A stretch of 38,813 nucleotides of DNA, from contig JAFZOU010000097.1 of assembly GCA_017550525.1 (NCBI GenBank), forward strand, positions 1 to 38,813. Direction: 5' to 3'. This document shows, piece after piece, positions 25,565 through 33,696 of this stretch. Source of the DNA: Bacteroidales bacterium (GTDB lineage Bacteria > Bacteroidota > Bacteroidia > Bacteroidales > UBA932). Every line of letters begins with the position of its first letter. Within the stretch, counting starts at the first letter, position 1. A program made the translations under genes and the position numbers. The notes under the pieces are model-generated. The model did not search any database. It saw only the letters and a program-made list of their open reading frames with translations, and was not told the origin of the DNA.

Positions 25565-26020
25565 TCAGTAGCTGCGGGCTATGCCAAGCTGCTGGATCTT
25601 GTAGGTGTCACCGCCGGAGGAGGTGGCGTAGATTGTGACCTGGAAGTTTTCACCGCCGGCGTTAAGTATGCCGATAAGGTACTTCTTGTTGGCCTCAGAG
25701 GCTCTGTGGGTTACCTCGAAGGAGCGGGGTGTGTAGGTGCCGAAGAAGTTGCGGAGAATTTGGCGGGCCTGGGCCTTGGAGCAGTTGCGGGATGATGACA
25801 GGACAGTGAGGTCCAGATTGTCTGCAAACCAGCTGGAGAGTGAGGCTACGTCACCGGCTGCAAGGTACTTTGTGATTGATGAGAAAACGGAGAATTCACC
25901 TTCCGGTGAAGCGACCGGTTTGTAGGCCTTCACGGGCGTCACTGGCGTCTGCGCCATAGCGGCTCCACCTGAGAGGAGGAGCATTGCCGCCGATATTACA
26001 ATCTTTGCTTGCTTTTTCAT
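25565..26020 (-). CDS. Small secreted DUF4783-like (NTF2-fold) protein
   Basis: This is read as 151 residues from the ATG at 26020; the open frame runs nine codons further to a TTG, which is unlikely. A signal peptide (MKKQAKIVISAAMLLLSGGA, cut near AMAQ) is followed by a single domain with FSSITKYLAAGDVASLSSWFADNLDLTVL, SKAQARQILRNFFGTYTPRSF and a final strand pattern. This matches small periplasmic DUF4783 proteins of Bacteroidota, which have an NTF2-like cone fold. No catalytic residues can be named and the role is unknown. It is divergent from rlmH, sharing a 95-bp intergenic region, and is followed by the 112-bp palindrome. Confidence 0.75.
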   Translation of the reverse strand: MKKQAKIVISAAMLLLSGGAAMAQTPVTPVKAYKPVASPEGEFSVFSSITKYLAAGDVASLSSWFADNLDLTVLSSSRNCSKAQARQILRNFFGTYTPRSFEVTHRASEANKKYLIGILNAGGENFQVTIYATSSGGDTYKIQQLGIARSY

Positions 26021-26033
26021 TCCGGGGACTTTT

Positions 26034-26065
26034 CTTGCAAATATCAAGCCGAAATGTTACTTTTG
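26034..26065 (+). promoter_or_regulatory. Candidate rlmH promoter
   Basis: TACTTTTG (26058-26065) fits the Bacteroidota -7 pattern; CTTG (26034-26037), one base off TTTG, lies 20 bp upstream. Transcription would begin near 26072, at the base of the hairpin 26072-26091, placing that hairpin in the 5' leader. Confidence 0.5.
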
Positions 26066-26068
26066 TAG

Positions 26069-26094
26069 GAGATTCCCGGTCAGCCGGGAATGAC
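26069..26094. repeat. REP-like hairpin (copy 1)
   Basis: GAGATTCCCGG, TCAG, CCGGGAATGAC: ATTCCCGG (26072-26079) pairs perfectly with CCGGGAAT (26084-26091). The same unit with a slightly longer loop lies at 33631-33658. Short GATTCCCGG...CCGGGAATGAC palindromes are a common style of bacterial intergenic repeat. Here it would fold in the rlmH leader. Confidence 0.65.
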
Positions 26095-26115
26095 AAAATA
26101 GGGAACTCCGGAATA

Positions 26116-26589
26116 ATGACAATTGAATTACTAACCGTAGGGAAAACGGACGTTAAATGGGTGAAAGAGGGCCTGGACGTGTATGTGGCCAGGCTCCAGC
26201 ACTATGTGCCGTTCAAGGTGACGGAGATTCCCGAGATCAAAAAGGCCCAGGCCATGAGCCGGGACCAGGTGAAGGAAAAGGAGGGAGAACTGATCCTTAA
26301 GCATCTGACTCCTGCCGATACCCTCATCCTTCTGGACGAGCACGGCATAGAGTACCGTTCCACGGAGTTTGCCGGAATGCTGGAAAAATATATGCTCCAG
26401 GGCACTAAGAACCTTGTCTTTGCAGTTGGCGGGGCATACGGTTTTTCACCGGCCGTACACGCCAGGGCACGCGCCAAGATGGCCCTTTCCAAGATGACGT
26501 TCACCCACCAGATGGTGCGCACGGTTTTTGCAGAGCAGTTGTACCGGGCGTTTACAATCCTTCGCGGAGAGCCCTACCATAATGAATAA
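26116..26589 (+). CDS. rlmH: 23S rRNA (pseudouridine1915-N3)-methyltransferase RlmH
   Basis: The ATG at 26116 gives 157 residues, the normal family size; the frame stays open upstream, but nothing in the extension looks like RlmH. RlmH is a small SPOUT methyltransferase that methylates pseudouridine 1915 of helix 69 on assembled 70S ribosomes, using S-adenosylmethionine. Diagnostic segments are TVGKTDVKWVKEGLDVY (7-23), LLDEHGIEYRSTEFA (72-86), the SAM-binding knot FAVGGAYGF (102-110) and the C-terminal LSKMTFTHQMVRTVFAEQLYRA (125-146). The histidine kinase ATG lies 8 bp inside the 3' end of this gene, so the two are likely cotranscribed, although they have no obvious functional link. Confidence 0.95.
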   Translation: MTIELLTVGKTDVKWVKEGLDVYVARLQHYVPFKVTEIPEIKKAQAMSRDQVKEKEGELILKHLTPADTLILLDEHGIEYRSTEFAGMLEKYMLQGTKNLVFAVGGAYGFSPAVHARARAKMALSKMTFTHQMVRTVFAEQLYRAFTILRGEPYHNE

Positions 26590-29500
26590 ATCCCGCGTCA
26601 TACGGCAAAGCATCGCAATAGTTTTTATGGCTGTATCGGCCATAATCTTTGCGGCTTCCCTGCTCACCGGGACCGGCAGCGAGGACCCTGAGGCCGCGGC
26701 GGCGGATTTCGGCAAAAAGACAAGCGCCCGCGTAAAGATCCTTGATAAATACATTGACAAGGCCCTTCATTCAGACCTTGGTTCATGGATGGAACTTAAA
26801 GGACTTCCGGCCGATATGGTGGTGTACCGCTACGTAGAAGACACCCTCCAGAGCTGGGCGGGACAGTTTCCCCTCAAGAACGACGACATTCGGGTACGCC
26901 AGATGGGTTCACGCCTGTCTGATGCCCGCAGTAACGTCACCTCTCCCCTTGCCGATGCAACTCCGGAGCTGTCCTTCGTGAACCATGGGCCCAAGTGGTA
27001 TCTGGAGAAGGCGGTAGAAGGCAACGGCTGCAAGATAATTGCCGGCCTTGAGATAGTGAACCAGCTGAGGCCAGGCTCCTTAACCGGTGTCAACCCGCGC
27101 ATAAGAAAGGACAATCACTACAGCGTAAGCCCGCTGTCCTCAAGCTCGGGAACTGCAGTCTCCGTGGATGGAGTTCCGCTTTTCAAACTCACATCAGACA
27201 CATTCCAGGGATATTCAAGAAGGCATTCGGCCCTTATCTGGGTGAGTCTTCTCCTCCTGATGGGCGGCCTTATCATTTTCTTGAGCGCCCATCCAACGCC
27301 CCTTTGCCTGATAGGTACAGTAGCCATCCAGACCGGCATCTTTATCTGGATGTTCATGTACGGAAGGCAACTGGACCAGGTTTCCCAGCTCTTCTCTCCC
27401 CTTCTGTATGCCGATGGCCCCTTCCTCTACAGTCTTGGAGCCGTAATCATAGTAAACCTTGCCATAGACGTTCTGGTCCTGGACCTCTTTGTGGTGCGGT
27501 GGACGTTCCTGAAAGGAGTGCTACGGCGCTCATCAAAAGCCATCGAGGGCATTCTGGCAGCGGTTTTACTTGTAGCGGTAATTGGCGTTACCGCCTATAT
27601 GCACGTCAGTTTCTGCAGCATCCTTGAGAACTCCAGCATAAACCTTGAACTATATAAGGTAACGCTGATAAGCCCGTTTACCGGACTGGTCTATGCCAGT
27701 TTCCTGGCCCTGGCCCTTGCCATCCCCATGCTCCTCCAGATATTGTCGCCTCTTGTAAAAAGCCTTATCGGCATAAGGTACGACATGTTCTCCCTTTGGG
27801 GCCGTATGGCCTTCTGCGTGGTGCTGGGGGTGTATTTTGTGGTTACATCGGCCATACTGGGATTCCGGAAAGAGCAGCGCCGCGTGGACGTATGGGCCAA
27901 CCGCCTTGCCATGGACAGGGACGTGGCCCTGGAAATCCAGCTCCGCTCAGTGGAGGGCGCCATTGCCGATGACTCAATGATAGGCGCGCTGGCGGCCGTC
28001 GAGGGAGGAAACGACATCCTCCGTGGAAGACTTACCAGCGCCTATATGGTAAGGATAGCCCAGGATTACGACATCTCCGTGGTGAAGCCAGGCCCCGCAG
28101 GCCCCGGCTCACATCCCCTTTTCATGGAAAGGATCCGCGGAGGCGTAAGGCTTGGGGAGAACTCCCACTTCTTCTACAGCTCAATAGGCAACGGACGTAC
28201 TGCCTACACCGGCCTCTTTACCTATTATTCTGAATTCGGCCCGTCATCCATATTCATTACCGTTGAATCCAAGCATAACCGTGAAGATCGCGGTTACCTG
28301 AGCCTCCTTGGCATTCAGGATCCCGGGCGCGTGAGCCTTCCTCCGGTGTATTCCTGGGCCAAATACGTAGACGGTCACCTGCTTCAATATAAAGGTGCAT
28401 ATCCCTTCCCTACCCTCTATTCCGGAAAGATCAAGGAAATGGCCGGAGACCATCCCTACAGCCACATCCGTATAGAAGGCTGGGACCTCTTTGCAAGGGA
28501 AGTATCTGACGGAGAAGTGATTATCCTTTCACGTCAGAGCACAGAGTGGCTGTACTACATTGTGGAGGGCTTCCTCCTAACCCTGGCGGCATTCTTCCTG
28601 GAAAGCGCCCTTTCCCGAAGGCGCCGCCGTACAGGAGGCCGAAGCTACTTCCAGACAAGGATAAGCCTTGTGGTGTACATCTCCCTGATTATCACGCTTG
28701 TGGCCATGGCCGTATTCAGCGTATGGTTTGTGTACAAGAGGAATAATGCCGACATGCAGAGTGTCATGACTTCCCGCATAAACACGCTCCAGGCCATGCT
28801 GCAGGAGCGCCTGAGGATGGTTGCAACCCCGGCCGATATAGGCAATCCCAGGGCTGTGGCGGCAGTGGAAGGCGTGGGAAACAGCCTCCGCTGCGACATA
28901 ACAATCTTTGACACCGCCGGCAGTGAGGTGATGAGCACAACGCCGGAGGTCTATGACCGGATGATCCTTGGGAACAGGCTTGAGCCATCGGCCTATAACC
29001 ACATCATCTACGGCCATGACCGCTTCTACCTGCATCCGGAGAAAGTGGGCCGGAGGCGCTTCTACGCCCTCTACGTGCCGCTTTTCAACAGCGGCGGCAC
29101 AATGATAGGGATTGCATCGGCCCCGTTCACGGACCTGACCCACGATTTTGAGACGGAGGCTGTGCTGCACATTGCAACCATCATCACAATCTTCCTTCTG
29201 CTGCTCCTTATCTCCCGCCTGGTTACATTTGCCGTGGTGTCAAGGCTATTCAAGCCGCTTACGGAGATGAGCCGCAAGATGACTGTTACGGACGTGGAGC
29301 ACCTGGAGCCCCTCATCTATCATCAGGATGACGAACTTACGCCTCTTGTGGACGCTTATAACCGTATGGTGAAAGCCCTTGGAGAAAGCTCCCGCAGGCT
29401 TGCCCAGGCAGAACGCGACAAAGCATGGACAGACATGGCACGCCGCGTGGCGCATGACCTGAAGAACCCTCTCACTCCCATCAAGCTGCAGCTCCAGATG

Positions 29501-30088
29501 CTTGTGCGCCTGAAAAGCAACGGCAATCCGGCATGGCAGGACAAGTTTGACGAGGTAGCCCAGACGGTCCTCTATCACGTTGATCTGCTGTCAGATTCTG
29601 CCGATCAATTCTCCACCTTTGCAAAGATGTATGACCAGAAGGCGGAGAGGATGGACCTTGACGCCCTTGTGCGCCAGGAGGTGGAGTTGTTTGATTCCAG
29701 GGATGACATAAAGCTGGAATACTATGGCCTTCCCGGCGCCATGGTGGAAGCTCCCCGCCCGCAGCTTACGCGTGTTGTGGTGAACCTCATCACCAACGCC
29801 ATCCAGGCGGTAGACGACAATAAGGGAGAAAAACGGCTCCTGGTGTCTGTGAGAAAGGCCTCTGAGGATGGATTCTATGAGATTGTGGTGGAAGACAACG
29901 GCCCCGGAGTTGAAGAGGCCAACCAGGACAAGATCTTCACCCCGGACTTCACCACCAAGACCAGCGGCAGCGGACTTGGGCTGGCAATTTGCCGCCGTAT
30001 AGTGGAACACTGCGGAGGCAGCATTTCCTACAGCCGCTCGTTTGCGCTTGGAGGAGCGTGCTTTACTGTGAAATACCCCAGGAGCTAA
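26582..30088 (+). CDS. Large multi-pass sensor histidine kinase (NtrY-like catalytic core)
   Basis: This is read as 1168 residues from the ATG at 26582, overlapping rlmH by 8 bp. Visible layout: transmembrane helix 9-28; an extracytoplasmic domain to about 215; a block of about six helices (217-236, 241-260, 282-304, 322-341, 366-388, 409-427); a second soluble domain; two helices flanking a basic RRRRRTGG segment; another sensor segment; a last helix (ATIITIFLLLLLISRLVTF); HAMP; and the kinase core. His958 in VAHDLKNPLTPIKL is the phosphorylation site, in the form typical of NtrY kinases; NLITNAIQAV, VEDNGPG and TTKTSGSGLGLAI are the N, G1 and G2 boxes. The likely partner is the sigma-54-type regulator at 31698, although ispH and cmk lie between on the other strand. 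The signal sensed is unknown. Confidence 0.88.
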   Translation: MNKSRVIRQSIAIVFMAVSAIIFAASLLTGTGSEDPEAAAADFGKKTSARVKILDKYIDKALHSDLGSWMELKGLPADMVVYRYVEDTLQSWAGQFPLKNDDIRVRQMGSRLSDARSNVTSPLADATPELSFVNHGPKWYLEKAVEGNGCKIIAGLEIVNQLRPGSLTGVNPRIRKDNHYSVSPLSSSSGTAVSVDGVPLFKLTSDTFQGYSRRHSALIWVSLLLLMGGLIIFLSAHPTPLCLIGTVAIQTGIFIWMFMYGRQLDQVSQLFSPLLYADGPFLYSLGAVIIVNLAIDVLVLDLFVVRWTFLKGVLRRSSKAIEGILAAVLLVAVIGVTAYMHVSFCSILENSSINLELYKVTLISPFTGLVYASFLALALAIPMLLQILSPLVKSLIGIRYDMFSLWGRMAFCVVLGVYFVVTSAILGFRKEQRRVDVWANRLAMDRDVALEIQLRSVEGAIADDSMIGALAAVEGGNDILRGRLTSAYMVRIAQDYDISVVKPGPAGPGSHPLFMERIRGGVRLGENSHFFYSSIGNGRTAYTGLFTYYSEFGPSSIFITVESKHNREDRGYLSLLGIQDPGRVSLPPVYSWAKYVDGHLLQYKGAYPFPTLYSGKIKEMAGDHPYSHIRIEGWDLFAREVSDGEVIILSRQSTEWLYYIVEGFLLTLAAFFLESALSRRRRRTGGRSYFQTRISLVVYISLIITLVAMAVFSVWFVYKRNNADMQSVMTSRINTLQAMLQERLRMVATPADIGNPRAVAAVEGVGNSLRCDITIFDTAGSEVMSTTPEVYDRMILGNRLEPSAYNHIIYGHDRFYLHPEKVGRRRFYALYVPLFNSGGTMIGIASAPFTDLTHDFETEAVLHIATIITIFLLLLLISRLVTFAVVSRLFKPLTEMSRKMTVTDVEHLEPLIYHQDDELTPLVDAYNRMVKALGESSRRLAQAERDKAWTDMARRVAHDLKNPLTPIKLQLQMLVRLKSNGNPAWQDKFDEVAQTVLYHVDLLSDSADQFSTFAKMYDQKAERMDLDALVRQEVELFDSRDDIKLEYYGLPGAMVEAPRPQLTRVVVNLITNAIQAVDDNKGEKRLLVSVRKASEDGFYEIVVEDNGPGVEEANQDKIFTPDFTTKTSGSGLGLAICRRIVEHCGGSISYSRSFALGGACFTVKYPRS

Positions 30089-30920
30089 CCGCTCCGGCCA
30101 CTTTCTCAAGCAGCCATTTAGGGGTTGACGTGGCGCCGCATACGCCCACGGACTGCCAGTCCTTTATCCATGAGAAATCTATTTCCTTTTCAGAGCCAAT
30201 CACGTAAGTGGCGGGGTTTACGCTGCGGCAAAGGTCACTGAGGACCTTCCCGTTGGAAGAAGAGCGCCCTGCCACAAAGAGAATCACATCATGTGAGGCG
30301 GCAAAGCGGGCCAGCTTTTCATGGCGGCCGGCAACCTGGGCGCAGATGGTGTTGTTGACGGTGAGTTGAGCCCCGGCGGCTCGGAGCATCTCACAGATTT
30401 CCTCATACTCCGTGGGGCTCTTGGTGGTCTGGGAGAAGATTACAACGGGCTTTGACAGATCAATTTTCCCGTCTTTAAGAGCGCTGGTAAGCATTTCTGC
30501 ATTCTCCACAACAAGTGCGTTGCCGCCCACCTGGCCGATAAGCCCAAGGACCTCCGCATGACCAACCCGGCCGAAGATTATGACCTGACCGGAAGCGTTG
30601 CGGATGCGCTCCTGGAGTTTCAGTACCACGGGACAGGAGCAGTCAATGACTGAAAGGCCGCGGGCGTATGCCTCCCTGTATGTGGAAGGCGGTTCTCCAT
30701 GAGCGCGGATGAGCACGGTGCCGCCGTCTGGCACCTCAGAGAGAGAATTAACGGTTACAAGGCCTTTTTCACGGAGGCGGGAGAGTTCCGCCTCATTGTG
30801 GACTATGGCACCAAGTGAGTAGAGGGTTCCGCCGCCACGGAGGTACGCCTCCGCGCTTGTGATGGCACGGATAACTCCGCCGCAGAAGCCGGAGCCTGGG
30901 TCTATCTCTACTGTTACCAC
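30063..30920 (-). CDS. ispH: 4-hydroxy-3-methylbut-2-enyl diphosphate reductase IspH
   Basis: IspH is the last enzyme of the MEP isoprenoid pathway, an iron-sulfur reductase forming IPP and DMAPP. The GTG at 30920 is preferred because the protein then starts VTVEIDPGSGFCGGV as in the family; an ATG at 30977 would add 19 unrelated residues inside cmk. At 285 residues, the three cluster ligands are Cys13 (GFCGG), Cys96 (DCSCP) and Cys193 (NTICAQVAGRH), spaced as in E. coli IspH. RAHGEPP (72-78), GRVGHAEVLGL (117-127) and FSQTT (162-166) are the other conserved blocks. The start overlaps the cmk stop by 7 bp. The 3' end overlaps the convergent kinase gene by 26 bp. Confidence 0.95.
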   Translation of the reverse strand: MVTVEIDPGSGFCGGVIRAITSAEAYLRGGGTLYSLGAIVHNEAELSRLREKGLVTVNSLSEVPDGGTVLIRAHGEPPSTYREAYARGLSVIDCSCPVVLKLQERIRNASGQVIIFGRVGHAEVLGLIGQVGGNALVVENAEMLTSALKDGKIDLSKPVVIFSQTTKSPTEYEEICEMLRAAGAQLTVNNTICAQVAGRHEKLARFAASHDVILFVAGRSSSNGKVLSDLCRSVNPATYVIGSEKEIDFSWIKDWQSVGVCGATSTPKWLLEKVAGAVSSWGISQ

Positions 30921-31627
30921 GTGATTCCTGGAGTTTCCAGAAGGGTGAACCTGCCTTGAAGGAGGCCAAGCATCCACACAAGTTCCTCATGGAGGGTCAT
31001 GTGGGTGTTATCCAGAACAAAGGCGTCATCGGCCTGCCTTAGAGGAGAAGTCTCCCTGTGGGAATCTATGTAGTCCCTTTCCTGGAGGTTTTTCATGACA
31101 TCCTCAAGGCTTGGGTTCTCTCCCTTTGCCACAAGTTCATCAAAGCGGCGCTGGGCACGGACAGCAGGCTCAGCGGTCATGAAAATCTTCACCTCCGCAT
31201 TAGGGAAAACGGTGGTGCCGATATCCCTGCCGTCCATAATTACGCGGCCCCCCTCAGAGAAAGCGTGGAGATGATCGTCCACCCATGCACGGACAAAGGG
31301 GATGGCGCTGACGGGGCTCACGAGGGCGCTCACTTCAAGGGTGCGGATAAGGGACTCTATGCAGCGGCTGCCGCTATAGAGGAGCGTCTTGTCATCCTCT
31401 CTCTGGAAGTGGAGATCCAGGCCGGGAAGGGATTCCCTCAGGGCTTCCTCGTTGATCTTTCCTTCCGGAGCCATGCCATTTTCCATGGCAAAGAGGGTTA
31501 CGCCGCGGTACATTGCGCCGCTGTCCAGATACAGGAAGCCGAATTCCTTGGCAACCATCTTTGCGAATGTGCTTTTACCGGTTGATGAGTAGCCGTCAAC
31601 AGCAATGGTTATATCGGGGATAGTCAT
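30914..31627 (-). CDS. cmk: Cytidylate kinase
   Basis: A 237-residue cytoplasmic enzyme that phosphorylates CMP and dCMP with ATP. The P-loop is DGYSSTGKSTFAK (11-23), followed by FLYLDSGAMYRGVT, typical of Cmk. The later segments VIMDGRDIGTTVFPNAEVKIFMTA, RAQRRFDEL and DSHRETSPLRQADDAFVLDNT complete the family pattern. Cmk and IspH adjoining as an overlapping pair is seen in other Bacteroidota, and a fused or adjacent cmk-ispH order is familiar; here they are separate proteins. A candidate promoter lies at 31651-31682. Confidence 0.95.
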   Translation of the reverse strand: MTIPDITIAVDGYSSTGKSTFAKMVAKEFGFLYLDSGAMYRGVTLFAMENGMAPEGKINEEALRESLPGLDLHFQREDDKTLLYSGSRCIESLIRTLEVSALVSPVSAIPFVRAWVDDHLHAFSEGGRVIMDGRDIGTTVFPNAEVKIFMTAEPAVRAQRRFDELVAKGENPSLEDVMKNLQERDYIDSHRETSPLRQADDAFVLDNTHMTLHEELVWMLGLLQGRFTLLETPGITW

Positions 31628-31650
31628 AGCATTAGTATTTGTACGGAATA

Positions 31651-31682
31651 CAAAAATAGAATATTTTTACGATATTTGCATA
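31651..31682 (-). promoter_or_regulatory. Candidate cmk-ispH promoter
   Basis: On the minus strand TATTTTTG (31658-31651) fits the -7 pattern. About 20 bp upstream, TATG (31682-31679) is a weak -33, one base off TTTG. The leader would be about 20 bases. The response-regulator gene starts divergently from the same 70-bp gap. Confidence 0.4.
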
Positions 31683-31697
31683 AAATTATACAGTGTA

Positions 31698-32846
31698 ATG
31701 AAAGTTCTGATTGTAGACGACGAACGCGCCATCCGTTACTCCCTGAAGGAAATCCTTGAGATGGAATCATATCAGGTAGAAACCGCAGAAAACGGCGCCG
31801 AGGGCCTTCAGAAGGCTTCCAAGGAAAAATATGACGCCATTTTCTGCGACATCAAGATGCCTGAGATGGACGGCACGGAACTGCTTGTGAAAATTGTGGA
31901 GGAAGGTATAGAGAGTCCCGTTATAATGATTTCAGGTCATGCCGATATAAACACGGCCGTAGACTGCATCAAGAAGGGCGCCTTCGATTTCATAGAAAAG
32001 CCCCTTGACCTTAACCGTATCCTCATCACCCTCAAGAACGCCACGGACAAGGCAAACCTTGTGACCCAGACCAAAATCCTCAAGAAGAAGATCTACGGCC
32101 GGGAGATGGTGGGTGAATCAGAGCCCGTGGAGCACCTAAGGGACATGATCCGGAAGGTAGCACCCACCGCAGCCAGTGTCCTTATCACCGGCCCCAACGG
32201 CTCCGGCAAGGAGCTTGTGGCCCAGAGCATCTACCAGCTCAGTGAACGATCCATGATGCCGTTTGTGGAGGTGAACTGCGCCGCCATCCCTTCGGAACTT
32301 ATTGACAGCGAACTCTTCGGCCACAAGAAAGGCTCCTTTACATCGGCCATCAGGGACCATAAGGGAAAATTTGAGCAGGCCGATGGCGGCACAATCTTCC
32401 TGGATGAGATTGGGGATATGTCCCTGGCAGCCCAGGCAAAGGTTCTCCGCGTGCTTCAGGAACGTAAACTCACTCCTGTTGGCGGAGACAAGGAAATCAC
32501 CGTGGATGTACGTGTGATTGCCGCCACCAACAAGAACCTCCAGGAGGAGATTGCTGCAGGAAACTTCCGCGAGGACCTCTATCACAGGCTGAGCGTCATT
32601 GTGCTGAAGGTTCCTGCTCTGGACCAACGAAAAGAAGACATTCCCCTCCTTGTGAAGCACTTCACGGAGCAGATCTGCGCAGAGAGCGGAAAGCCCGTGA
32701 GGGAATACCAGCCATCGGCCATAAAACTGCTTCAGGAGCGTCCCTGGCCCGGCAATATACGTGAACTCCGGAACGTTGTGGAGCGTCTCCTCATCCTTGG
32801 AGGCAGCCCCATCAGCGCCCAGGACGTGAATGACTACGTAATGTAG
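31698..32846 (+). CDS. Sigma-54-type response regulator lacking a DNA-binding domain
   Basis: The ATG at 31698 starts MKVLIVDDERAIRYSLKEIL, a receiver domain with Asp7/Asp8, phospho-acceptor Asp51 and Lys101; the open frame upstream adds nothing similar. An AAA+ domain follows: Walker A GPNGSGKE (165-172), Walker B FLDEIG (234-239), AATNKNL, and REDLYHRLSV with arginine fingers. The sigma-54-contacting loop reads GSFTSA (212-217) rather than the usual GAFTGA. The protein ends right after NIRELRNVVERLLILGGSPISAQDVNDYVM, 382 residues, with no Fis-type helix-turn-helix, and the downstream DNA does not restore one. It resembles FlgR-type regulators that act without binding DNA. Partner is probably the kinase at 26582. 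Family is sure; mechanism is inferred. Confidence 0.9.
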   Translation: MKVLIVDDERAIRYSLKEILEMESYQVETAENGAEGLQKASKEKYDAIFCDIKMPEMDGTELLVKIVEEGIESPVIMISGHADINTAVDCIKKGAFDFIEKPLDLNRILITLKNATDKANLVTQTKILKKKIYGREMVGESEPVEHLRDMIRKVAPTAASVLITGPNGSGKELVAQSIYQLSERSMMPFVEVNCAAIPSELIDSELFGHKKGSFTSAIRDHKGKFEQADGGTIFLDEIGDMSLAAQAKVLRVLQERKLTPVGGDKEITVDVRVIAATNKNLQEEIAAGNFREDLYHRLSVIVLKVPALDQRKEDIPLLVKHFTEQICAESGKPVREYQPSAIKLLQERPWPGNIRELRNVVERLLILGGSPISAQDVNDYVM

Positions 32847-32889
32847 CTCTCACTGGCGCGTAAGTTACTAATTCACAGCGTTTTATACA

Positions 32890-32921
32890 AAGTCGGGTGC
32901 ACCTGCAGGTGCACCCGACTT
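32890..32921. terminator. 32-bp perfect palindrome, likely bidirectional terminator
   Basis: The sequence reads identically on both strands: AAGTCGGGTGCACC, centre TGCA, then the complement. It lies between the convergent stops of the response regulator (32846) and efp (32964). There is no long T-tract on the plus side (TTGTTGG); on the minus side TTTGTATAAAA follows. Termination is the simplest reading. Confidence 0.6.
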
Positions 32922-32963
32922 GTTGGAAGTGACTGAGCGTCAAGCGCTTAGGCGCCAGGCCGA

Positions 32964-33533
32964 TTATTTTACCCTCTGGCCGTAGCTGCGGTCAGTGGTG
33001 TTCACGGTGATGATTTCACCGGTTTCAATGAACAGGGGAACCATGATCTTGGCACCGGTCTCAAGGGTGACTTCCTTGAGGGCGCTGGTGGAGGCGGTGT
33101 TACCCTTCACGGCAGGCTCACTGTAGGTAACCTCAAGGGTTACGTAGGTGGGAAGCTCGCAGGTGAGGCAACGCTCCTCAGGCTCTGTCATGTACATCAT
33201 TTCCACGCGCTGTCCTTCCTTCATGAGGTCTGCGTTCTCCACTACGTCATGAGGGAGGGTGATTTGCTCGTAGGTTTCCTCGTGCATGAAGTTGAAGGCC
33301 TCTCCGTCATCGTAGAGGAACTGGTAGGGGCGGCGCTCCACGGAGATGGTGTCAAGCTTGACGCCGGCGGTGAAGGTATTCTCAAGGATGCGGCCGTTCT
33401 CAAGGTTACGGAGTTTGGTCTTTACGAATGCGGGGCCCTTACCGGGTTTCACGTGCTGGAAGTACACTACAACGCAGGGTTTGCCGTTGAACATCAGGTA
33501 CATTCCGTTTTTAAGGTCAGCAGTAGTTGCCAT
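32964..33533 (-). CDS. efp: Translation elongation factor P
   Basis: A 189-residue protein of normal EF-P length, which relieves ribosome stalling at polyproline stretches by binding between the P and E sites. Domain I carries the loop HVKPGKGPAFVKTKLRN; Lys32 in PGKGP is the residue that reaches the P-site tRNA and is modified in many bacteria. Domains II and III are present, ending EIITVNTTDRSYGQRVK, close to the family's ending. The gene is monocistronic: a strong promoter fits at 33580-33611, and a palindromic terminator follows. It is divergent from the AsmA-like gene. Confidence 0.97.
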   Translation of the reverse strand: MATTADLKNGMYLMFNGKPCVVVYFQHVKPGKGPAFVKTKLRNLENGRILENTFTAGVKLDTISVERRPYQFLYDDGEAFNFMHEETYEQITLPHDVVENADLMKEGQRVEMMYMTEPEERCLTCELPTYVTLEVTYSEPAVKGNTASTSALKEVTLETGAKIMVPLFIETGEIITVNTTDRSYGQRVK

Positions 33534-33579
33534 AAAAAAATCTGGTATGTTTAGTTAATTGTTATTTCCAAAAATCTCA

Positions 33580-33611
33580 CAAAATTAAGAATTTGTGGTT
33601 TTTTCTGCAAA
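33580..33611 (-). promoter_or_regulatory. Candidate efp promoter
   Basis: On the minus strand TTTG (33611-33608), a 20-bp spacer and TAATTTTG (33587-33580) match the Bacteroidota promoter pattern perfectly. The leader would be about 40 bases. Confidence 0.7.
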
Positions 33612-33630
33612 TTTTCTTTATGTCTGTAAA

Positions 33631-33658
33631 GAGATTCCCGGTCGGAGCCGGGAATGAC
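33631..33658. repeat. REP-like hairpin (copy 2)
   Basis: GAGATTCCCGG, TCGGAG, CCGGGAATGAC: an 8-bp perfect stem with a 6-base loop. It is the same unit as 26069-26094, which differs only in the loop. Both copies lie in short intergenic spaces just upstream of plus-strand genes. Confidence 0.65.
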
Positions 33659-33696
33659 GATGGAATAATGTGCATTATTTTTTATATATTTGTGTG

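Noticed and set aside
30921-30977. N-terminal extension of IspH to the ATG at 30977
   Set aside because: The added residues resemble no IspH and lie within cmk; the GTG at 30920 gives the family start exactly.
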